NCBI RefSeq assembly: GCF_000368025.1
Contig: NZ_KB849211.1
Span: forward strand, 750,322 to 814,321
Source of the DNA: Acinetobacter parvus DSM 16617 = CIP 108168
GTDB taxonomy: Bacteria; Pseudomonadota; Gammaproteobacteria; Pseudomonadales; Moraxellaceae
Length of the DNA stretch: 64,000 nucleotides
Direction: 5' to 3'
This document shows positions 1 through 7,500 of this stretch, piece after piece. The position numbers and the translations under genes are program-made. The notes under the pieces are model-generated. The model saw only the letters and a program-made list of their open reading frames with translations, searched no databases and was not told the DNA's origin. How positions within the stretch are numbered: the first letter of the stretch is position 1; each line of letters begins with the position of its first letter.

Positions 1-76
1 TGGTGGGCGCTGACGGGATCGAACCGCCGACATTCTGCTTGTAAGGCAGACGCTCTACCAACTGAGCTAAGCGCCC
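1..76 (-). tRNA. tRNA-Val (anticodon TAC)
   Basis: Read on the minus strand this is a full cloverleaf: acceptor GGGCGCT, a D-arm with AGCTCAGTTGGTAGAGC, anticodon loop CTTACAA (anticodon TAC, reading GUA valine codons), T-arm GGTTCGATCC, and an encoded 3' CCA at the first three bases of the window. It may belong to a tRNA cluster that continues to the left of the window. Confidence 0.96.
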
Positions 77-227
77 TTAACGTCTTCATCGTTTGTGAGG
101 TGCATTATAGAGAATCTTCACAGCCTGTCAAACGCTTTTCATGCTCTTTTCGGAAAAAACCGTGTGAATGATTAAAAAATAGGTCATTCTTGATAAAACA
201 CAGGATTTTCGTATTTTATTTAGGCAC

Positions 228-749
228 TTATTTACAATCTGGCTGCTTATTTTCCAATGTCTGTTCTGAAATATAGACCAGTGCATGTTCAGGAACAAGC
301 CCGAAAAGCTCGATAATTTCATCATTCTTCATTCGGATACAGCCATGAGACATCGGAATGCCCATCGGTTCCGTATCAGGTGTCCCATGGATGTAGATAT
401 ATCGTTTAAAGGTATCACAACCCTCCCCCTGATTAAAACCAGCCTCCAAACCATCCAGCCACAAAATTCGCGATAAAATCCAGTCCCTTTGTGGAAACTG
501 TTGTGCAAGCTGTTGATTGTAAATTTCGCCTGTAGGCTGGCGCGCAATAAAGACTGAATATTTTGCAGCGTCATGACCGATCTTTTGGGCAACACGATGC
601 CAGCCTCTTGGGGTTTTACCACTGTTTTCCTGTTCACCAATTCCATTCTTGCCAGAGGAAATCAGATAAAACTTGTTATGTTTCGGCAATCGTAAAGTTT
701 GTTGCGCCAAATCAATCAATATGTCTGCCTGTTCCAATGTATAGGACAT
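228..749 (-). CDS. L,D-transpeptidase (YkuD) family protein without signal peptide
   Basis: 173-residue protein with the YkuD catalytic signature SHGCIRM (Cys137, His135, with His121 upstream in YIHGT). Family members form 3-3 peptidoglycan crosslinks, exchange stem-peptide D-amino acids or attach lipoproteins, using a cysteine acyl-enzyme. The N terminus (MSYTLEQAD) is polar, with no signal peptide or membrane anchor, which is unusual for an enzyme of the periplasmic wall. It may act on precursors in the cytoplasm or be exported another way. It is a lone gene between the tRNA and a repeat region. The family is certain; the exact reaction is not. Confidence 0.88.
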   Translation of the reverse strand: MSYTLEQADILIDLAQQTLRLPKHNKFYLISSGKNGIGEQENSGKTPRGWHRVAQKIGHDAAKYSVFIARQPTGEIYNQQLAQQFPQRDWILSRILWLDGLEAGFNQGEGCDTFKRYIYIHGTPDTEPMGIPMSHGCIRMKNDEIIELFGLVPEHALVYISEQTLENKQPDCK

Positions 750-913
750 TTTCTATCTCTAAATATTTCGGTCTTGCTGATTTATTTGAACATAAAAATG
801 CTGTGCTTTGTGTAATTTTGATTTTTAGAACTTATAGGAGGCTGACCCAATGATTTAGGAAAATGGTGTTCTTTTTGAATCTGCTTTATATATACAAAAT
901 ATATTCTGCAAGA

Positions 914-1200
914 GCTTCGCTTTTTTAACTTGCCACTCGCAGCATAACTGCTCGCCTTGTTGCGGAGCTTTAATCGCCCCTCAGGGCAAAGCGCTGCTTG
1001 GCTTACCCCGCCACTCAAGCGTAGCTCTCGTCTTGCGCCGCTAAAAAAGCTTTGCTTTTTTTAACTTGCCACTTGCAGCATAGCTGCTCGTCTTCTTGCG
1101 GAGCTTTAATCGCCCCTCAGGGCAAAGCGATGCTTTGCTTATCCTCGCCACTTGAGCGTAGCTCTCGTCTTGCGCAGCTAAAAAGCTTCGCTTTTTTTAA
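914..1200. repeat. Tandem intergenic repeat, about 136-bp unit, 2.1 copies
   Basis: Unit 1 starts at 914 and unit 2 at 1049, and a third start (GCTTCGCTTTTTTTAA) at 1185 runs into the stop codon of the DUF454 gene. The two full units are roughly 90% identical by eye. Each holds small inverted motifs such as AAAAGC-TTC-GCTTTT, GCAGC-ATA-GCTGC and GAGCGTAGCTC, so a transcript would fold into a string of hairpins. The A/T-rich hairpin at each unit boundary looks like an intrinsic terminator on either strand. Short ORFs across it follow the repeat and are not considered genes. Confidence 0.85.
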
Positions 1201-1562
1201 CGCTGCTCAGGTTCAGGACGTAGCCATAACCAGATCGCCACAATCAACATGGTAACATCAGTAAATATCTTGACCCAGAACGGCGCATTGGTAAACAGCA
1301 TTAAAATCCCACTGAACAGCATCATGATACTGGCAATCCACTTGGCCTTGCGTGGTACAGTCCCATTTTCACGCCAGTTACGCAGTGTGGGACCATATTT
1401 GGGATGGTTCAGTAACCATGCATCCATTTGCGGCCAGCCTTTTGATGCCGCCCATGCTGCCAGAATCAGGAAAACTGTTGTTGGCATACCAGGTAGAATT
1501 GCTCCAATAATTCCCAATGTGATAAAAATCACCACCAAGCTACGCCAGAACAATGTTTTCAT
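1197..1562 (-). CDS. DUF454 (YbaN-type) inner membrane protein
   Basis: 121 residues. It opens with a hydrophobic segment containing the family signature LGIIGAILPGMPTT, then a loop rich in W, R and K (HPKYGPTLRNWRENG), then two more membrane segments (about 75-90 and 95-112). Length and motif fit DUF454/YbaN, small inner-membrane proteins of unknown function. The stop codon lies inside the last partial unit of the tandem repeat. It is divergent from the DUF1853 gene at 1656, and the roughly 95-bp gap should hold both promoters. Confidence 0.85.
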   Translation of the reverse strand: MKTLFWRSLVVIFITLGIIGAILPGMPTTVFLILAAWAASKGWPQMDAWLLNHPKYGPTLRNWRENGTVPRKAKWIASIMMLFSGILMLFTNAPFWVKIFTDVTMLIVAIWLWLRPEPEQR

Positions 1563-1655
1563 TTAGTAATTAACCGACACGTCAATACAACCGTGCTAGT
1601 ATAAAGTGTTTTTATTGTTGTTTATCAAACTGAACTTATTATTTCTCGATGATGG

Positions 1656-2531
1656 GTGACTATGCCTGAGAAGATTGATTCACCCAGCTTTTTTGAACCG
1701 TGGTTACAGTTTAAGCAGCCTATTGTTCGGCAGTTGGCCTTTTGCATTGCCAGTCCCAATATCCTGACCAAAATACCCGATGATTTAAAAATTGAAAATT
1801 ATTTTGAACTTCATTCCAATACCGTTTGGCAAGAGCACTATCAAGCTTATGAGGTGCGGTTGCAACAGTTGGATCAGCAACCTCAACCCTTAATTGAATT
1901 TATGGCACGCCTGAAAAGTACCCGTTTAGGTTTGCGTTTTGAATATCTGCTCTGGTTCTGGCTACAGGATGATGATTATCACCCCTACCAGTTATTAGGC
2001 CACAGCATCCAGAAAATTGCGGGGGCAGTCACCCTGGGTGAGCTTGATTTCCTGTTACTCAACAAACAGACCCAGGAAATCGAGCATTGGGAAGTCGCAT
2101 TGAAATATTATTTGGGTGAGAACGAACTCAATTTATCTGAATGGTTCGGTCTAAATCGGCAAGATACCCTACAGCGAAAACTACGGCACTTTACCCAACG
2201 CCAGTTTCAGTTTTCCGAGACCAGCCAGTACACAATTCAGCGTAAATTTGCAGTCATGAAAGGACAACTGTATTTACCAGAACATCATTACGCATCATCT
2301 ATTCCAGAATGGATCAACACATCCAGACGTTTAGGTCAATGGGGAACGATAATCCCTGTACTACCCTACTATCGCCTACAACGGCATGAATGGATTTGCC
2401 CTGATCAACATCCATCTACACAAACTGCTGAATGGTGGACCAATGGACTTTATCACAATGCAGACACTGAACCCATGTTTTATATGTTTCGTCAATCCGC
2501 CCTGTTATTTAGCTCAACCGCAAGTAAATAA
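1656..2531 (+). CDS. DUF1853 family protein
   Basis: About 290 residues. It starts with GTG at 1656 or with the in-frame ATG two codons later at 1662. The N-terminal half has the family's usual features: an early FFEPWLQFKQPIVRQLAF block, RLGLRFEYLLWFWL, and the stretch GELDFLLLN...HWEVALKYY. The last resembles the core of PD-(D/E)XK nuclease-like folds, but I cannot show activity. No signal peptide. The function of the family is unknown. TATAAA at about 1610 could be the -10 element. The gene stands alone before the lipoprotein gene. Confidence 0.8.
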   Translation: MTMPEKIDSPSFFEPWLQFKQPIVRQLAFCIASPNILTKIPDDLKIENYFELHSNTVWQEHYQAYEVRLQQLDQQPQPLIEFMARLKSTRLGLRFEYLLWFWLQDDDYHPYQLLGHSIQKIAGAVTLGELDFLLLNKQTQEIEHWEVALKYYLGENELNLSEWFGLNRQDTLQRKLRHFTQRQFQFSETSQYTIQRKFAVMKGQLYLPEHHYASSIPEWINTSRRLGQWGTIIPVLPYYRLQRHEWICPDQHPSTQTAEWWTNGLYHNADTEPMFYMFRQSALLFSSTASK

Positions 2532-2626
2532 CATTTTATAACAGATCTACAATCAAACCATCATGTTCATTTTCCATTTATTTTTTTAGACTCTAATGAC
2601 ATCATAATTAAATTCACACGGAGAAG

Positions 2627-2770
2627 ATGATGAAAAAAATTTTAGTTGCTTCTATCATGGCCGCTTTTGTATTAACTGGTTGTAACACCTTTAAGGGTTT
2701 TGGGCAGGATGTTTCCAAAGCAGGCGACAAAGTGACCCAAACTGCTGAAAAAACCCAGAATAAACTGTAG
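2627..2770 (+). CDS. Entericidin-like small lipoprotein
   Basis: 47-residue ORF, too short for many gene finders. It begins Met-Met-Lys-Lys-Ile, followed by a hydrophobic signal and the lipobox LTGC (Cys at residue 19). The mature part is small and rich in Lys, Thr and Gln (NTFKGFGQDVSKAGDKV), as in the EcnA/EcnB family of lipid-anchored peptides. The sequence CGGAGAAG just upstream is a good ribosome binding site, and a strong terminator follows at 2792. Either of two adjacent ATGs (2627 or 2630) could be the start. Entericidins have been linked to stationary-phase lysis; a role here is not shown. Confidence 0.85.
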   Translation: MMKKILVASIMAAFVLTGCNTFKGFGQDVSKAGDKVTQTAEKTQNKL

Positions 2771-2791
2771 TTCCATAGAACAACGCTCACA

Positions 2792-2827
2792 AAACCTTAT
2801 CTACAAACTAGATAAGGTTTATTTTTA
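2792..2827 (+). terminator. Rho-independent terminator after the entericidin-like gene
   Basis: Perfect 12-bp stem AAACCTTATCTA/TAGATAAGGTTT around a five-base loop, followed by ATTTTTA. It sits 21 bp after the stop codon. Confidence 0.88.
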
Positions 2828-2895
2828 CATACCTTTCTCAGCAATATTCCCCTATTATATCGGTTCAGATTTCACCAGATTTAGCCACATCTCGC

Positions 2896-4029
2896 ATGAA
2901 CCATTCCGATACACTTGAACTCAGTTTACAACTCCTACGCCAACCCTCAGTCACGCCTATTGATCATGACTGCCAGAACATCATGGCTGAACGATTGGCC
3001 AAGGTGGGTTTTAAGATCGAAAACATGCGTTTTGAAGATGTTGATAATTTATGGGCCCGTCGTGGTACAGAAAGCCCTGTGTTCTGTTTTGCGGGGCATA
3101 CTGATGTTGTTCCGACTGGACAATTGGATGCATGGAATTCAGACCCGTTTTTGCCTAGCATCCGTGATGGTAAATTATATGGCCGTGGTTCTGCCGACAT
3201 GAAGACCGCCCTGGCCGCAATGGTGGTCGCCTCGGAGCGTTTTGTCACCAAGCATCCTAACCATAAGGGTTCGATTGCCTTTTTGATTACTTCCGATGAG
3301 GAAGGTCCATCCATCAATGGCACGGTTAAAGTTGTTGAAACCCTGGAAGAACGTAATGAGAAAATGACATGGTGTCTGGTTGGCGAGCCTTCAAGTACCC
3401 ATCAACTTGGTGATATTGTCAAAAATGGCCGCCGTGGCTCTTTAAATGGGGTATTGACCGTACAAGGCAAGCAAGGCCATGTCGCCTACCCTCATCTTGC
3501 ACAGAATCCAATTCATTTGGCAACCAAAGCACTGGATGAACTGTGTGCAACCACATGGGACAATGGTAACGAATATTTCCCCGCAACCTCATTCCAGATT
3601 TCAAATATCCATGCGGGAACAGGTGCAACCAATGTCATTCCAGGCACACTGGAGGTGACCTTTAATTTCCGTTACTCCACTGAAGTAACGGCCGAAATTC
3701 TCAAACAACGCGTCATTGAAACACTGGATAAACATCAACTGAATTACAGCATTGACTGGACATTGTCAGGTTTACCATTCCTCACCCCAGTGGGCGAATT
3801 GGTGAATGCGGCAAGAACAGCGATTAAAAATGTGACAGGCGTTGAAACTGAACTTTCAACCAGTGGTGGTACCTCTGATGGACGCTTCATTGCACCTACA
3901 GGCGCCCAGGTTCTGGAACTTGGGGTGTTAAATGCCACCATCCACCAAATCAATGAGCATGTCAATGTTGATGATCTGGAGCCTCTGGCTGAAATTTATG
4001 AACAAATTCTGGAAGAGCTTTTGACTTAA
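2896..4029 (+). CDS. dapE: Succinyl-diaminopimelate desuccinylase
   Basis: 377 residues, the normal length of DapE. The enzyme hydrolyses N-succinyl-LL-diaminopimelate to LL-DAP and succinate in the lysine and peptidoglycan pathway. The M20 di-zinc site is visible: His68 in FAGHTDVVP, Asp101 in GRGSADMK, the Glu135-Glu136 pair in TSDEEG, a further Glu in VGEPSS, and a late His in QINEHV. STSGGTSDGRF near the C terminus is typical of DapE rather than ArgE. It is a single gene ending at a bidirectional terminator shared with the convergent chpC. Confidence 0.97.
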   Translation: MNHSDTLELSLQLLRQPSVTPIDHDCQNIMAERLAKVGFKIENMRFEDVDNLWARRGTESPVFCFAGHTDVVPTGQLDAWNSDPFLPSIRDGKLYGRGSADMKTALAAMVVASERFVTKHPNHKGSIAFLITSDEEGPSINGTVKVVETLEERNEKMTWCLVGEPSSTHQLGDIVKNGRRGSLNGVLTVQGKQGHVAYPHLAQNPIHLATKALDELCATTWDNGNEYFPATSFQISNIHAGTGATNVIPGTLEVTFNFRYSTEVTAEILKQRVIETLDKHQLNYSIDWTLSGLPFLTPVGELVNAARTAIKNVTGVETELSTSGGTSDGRFIAPTGAQVLELGVLNATIHQINEHVNVDDLEPLAEIYEQILEELLT

Positions 4030-4046
4030 TAAATTTTATAGTCATA

Positions 4047-4078
4047 AAAAAAGGAACTCTGATGAGTTCCTTTTTTAT
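4047..4078. terminator. Bidirectional terminator between dapE and chpC
   Basis: AAGGAACTC-TGAT-GAGTTCCTT hairpin with an A-run on the left and a T-run on the right, so it can stop transcripts from both dapE and the convergent Pil-Chp cluster. Confidence 0.9.
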
Positions 4079-4533
4079 TAGAGACCAAGCTGGGTCTGGA
4101 TATTTTGCAAATGGGGAACAAAAAATTGCTTTTCGCCCATCTTCACATACTTAAAGACCTTATTGTCATCCACGTCTCGCTCTTCATCTACAATTTCCGA
4201 AATACGTACACGGATGGATTCAGGCATTTCATTACAGACCAAGGCAAACCGCTCGGAGACATCATCACCCTCAATAACCAAGGCCACGCCCTGCTTCTCG
4301 TTCGGGTCATTCACCGCATAAACGGGAAGCTTTAGGTCATGCCATTCGATGTGGTCAACGTTGGTTTGGGTATCCATTGCTGACAACACGATATTTTGTG
4401 GCAACAGCATGGGAACCTTTTGATGGCACTGAATAATATAGGCATCAATGAATCCTGTTGATACCGTAATTAAGTGTTGTAACTCTTGCTGATCAATTTG
4501 CCCCAATGCCGAGTTTTCGCCTTTTTTAACCAT
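4078..4533 (-). CDS. chpC: ChpC-like CheW-domain protein of the Pil-Chp system
   Basis: 151-residue CheW-type adaptor that ends the chemosensory cluster. It starts 13 bp after the stop of chpA and shares its transcript. The middle (VDHIEWHDLKLPVYAVNDP) matches the part of CheW domains that contacts receptor and kinase. Known ChpC proteins help couple signals to the ChpA kinase. The identification rests on position and on the weak CheW pattern, so the symbol is less sure than the family. Confidence 0.75.
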   Translation of the reverse strand: MVKKGENSALGQIDQQELQHLITVSTGFIDAYIIQCHQKVPMLLPQNIVLSAMDTQTNVDHIEWHDLKLPVYAVNDPNEKQGVALVIEGDDVSERFALVCNEMPESIRVRISEIVDEERDVDDNKVFKYVKMGEKQFFVPHLQNIQTQLGL

Positions 4534-4546
4534 TATTCATTACCCC

Positions 4547-7500
4547 TTAGCGCACTGTAAGTAAACTTTCAATATTTTCCAGAAGCGTTTCTTCCTGGAA
4601 TGGTTTACCCATATATTGATTTACCCCCAGTGACAATGCACGTTCACGGTGCTTCTCGCCTGTACGTGATGTAATCATGATGATTGGCAAGTCGCGATGT
4701 ATTTCATGGTGTCGAACAAGGTTGGTCACTTCGAAACCATCCATTCGTGGCATCTCAATATCAAGCAGCATCAAGTCTGGCTTGACTGTATCAAGCTGCT
4801 CAATTGCATCGACACCATCTTTGGCTGTCACCACATCATAGCCTTGACGTTCCAACAGACGTGACGTCACCTTACGTACAGTCACCGAGTCATCCACAAT
4901 CATGATCAGGCGGCGCTCATCATAACGCTGTTTGGTATAGGTCTCATCCGCCTGCTTGCTACGTGCTGTTGACTGTGCCTGACGGGCAATATTCTGGCCA
5001 TCCAGAATCAGACAGACCTGACCATCACCAAGGATGGTAGCACCCGCAATCACACCAATACTTGAGAATTGCTGACCAATCGGTTTTACCACAATCTGGC
5101 CACGCGAACCAATCAACTGGTCGACCAGTAATGCAGTGGTCTGCCCTTGAGCACCCTTAATCAGCAACACAGGTAAAGAGTGAACCACACCATTCAAACG
5201 TGGAATTGGTTGCCTCGCAACAAACTCGGACAGGTAACGCAGGCGATAGCGTTCCTGATCAATCTTGAAGTAGTCTTCCTGACTGTCAAAGTATTGCTCC
5301 AACGCCATTGGCGAGATACGCACAATACGGTCAATCTGTGCAAGTGGGAATGCGAATTGCTGATCACCCGCTTTCACCATCAAGGCGTCACTTACCGCCA
5401 CGGTTGTTGGTACGCGGATGGTAAATGTGGTTCCCTTACCCAGAACGGAGCTGACACTCACGTGACCACCCAAGGCCTTGATATCGCTCTGTACAACGTC
5501 CAGACCGACACCACGGCCAGAAATCTGGGTCACCTGTGCAGCGGTACTGAAACCTGGATGGAAGATAAACTGTAAAACTTCTTCCTGATCAAGTTTTTGA
5601 TCCGTGGTCATCAAACCTGTCTGAATCGCCTTGTCCTTGATTCGGTTGACATCAATCCCTTTACCATCATCACTGAATGTGACCACGATATCGGTACCCT
5701 GACGGCCAATGTCCAGAACAATATGCCCTGTTTCTGGTTTTTTAGCCTGTAAACGCTGCTCACGGTCTTCAATACCGTGGTCAATCGCGTTACGCAGCAT
5801 GTGTTCAAATGGTGCAACCAGCCTTTCAAGAATACTGCGGTCCAATTCACCTTCGGTATTGTTCACCACCAATTGAGTTGGACGGTTCAGGGTGGAAGCC
5901 GTTTGGCGAACAATACGTTGTAAACGTGGTAACAAGCGTGAGAATGGCACCAGACGGGTACGCATCAGGCTTTCCTGAATTTCTGCCTGAATACGCGACT
6001 GCTGCAACAGTAGACCTTCAGTATCACGAATCTTCTCAGAAAGTGTGGTTTTAAAGTCAACCAAGTCCGAAGCGGATTCTGCAAGCGATTTTGACAACTG
6101 GTTCAACGATGAGTACTGGTCCATCTCCAACGGGTCAAAATCGGCATAACGGGAATTTTCTCCGCCATGTCGTGCAATGATCTGACTTTCCAGCTCACCT
6201 TCCATTCGGCGTAGCTGATCAGCCAGACGCTTGATTGCAAGTTCCATTTCCGTCAACGTACCACCCAGCTGGCCCAGGTCCATTTCAATACGTGAACGGT
6301 TGATCGCATTTTCCCCTGACAAGTCAATCATCTTCTCGATAACGTCAGCAGAAACACGAATCATTTCATTGTTCTGTTCAATGCGCTCTGTGGTTTCCCA
6401 CTCACCCAACATGGATGGTGGTTCAGTACCATCACCCTGAACAAACTCCATAGTATATTCAGGCGTAAAGATGTCTGTTGCAGAGAATTTTTGAGGAAGC
6501 TGTGCCGCAACATCCACAAATTCCATCTTCTCCAGACTTTGTTTTAAACCATCAAAGTTGGCATATTGACGCTTAAAGATCGCATCATTGAGCCATGCCA
6601 GCGCAGTATTAAGCAGATTGTCATAAACGTTTGAGCTGAAATGATGCACACCAAACTGTTCAAAGGCGTTTTCCAGATGGTAGGCAATGATTGCAATCGC
6701 ATCCATTTCCACCATGCGTGCGCCACCTTTCAAGCTGTGGGCATTACGCTGGAGCTGTAACAGCAAACTACGGTTACCGCGCTGGTCAAACCACTGTTTC
6801 AACAAGCCCTGAGCCTGTTCAAGCAGTTCTTCAGCTTCCTCAAGGAATGTCTGTTCCACTAGTGAACGAACATCATCTTCGAGAGAGTGTTCAGAATTTT
6901 CCACAGTTTGAAGAGAGGAGGTATCTTCAACCTGTTCTTCTATATCATTGCCACTCAGCTCATCTGCCGCAAGACTTGGTTCTTCAGAAACTTCTTCTTC
7001 AACAAGTTGCAACACTTCCAGTCCACTGCTCTCATCTTGATCAGAAAGTGCGGTGATTTCAGTTGCAGGCTCGCTTACAACCAGATCAGCCGAGTGATCC
7101 GCTTGTTGAAGTAGCTGTACCACATGCGTTGATGGATAATCGATTTGCTGGTCGCGAATGGTTTGAATACGATCCGCAATATCATCCTGTACCAGACGAA
7201 TCAAGGCAATCAGCTGTGGTGTTACCTGAATCTGCTGGTTAATCAGCTTCTCGTAAATTGTTTCCAGCTCATGTGCAATCAGGCCGATATGACGCGCCTG
7301 AATCATATTTGAACCACCTTTTAGGGTGTGCAAATAACGCATCAGGTTTTTCAGGGCACCCACATTCTGATAGTCTGCTGCCCAAGTACTGAGGTCAGCA
7401 TCAATTCCCACCAGCAACTCATCTGCCTCTTCAAGGAAGATATCCAACAGGTCAGGATCAAAGTCACTGTTTGATTCGGCTGACTGCAATTGCTTCTTAT

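Noticed and set aside
782..1255. Open frames of 60-78 codons on both strands across the 0.9-1.2 kb repeat
   Set aside because: They follow the tandem repeat, have no ribosome binding site and no protein-like composition.
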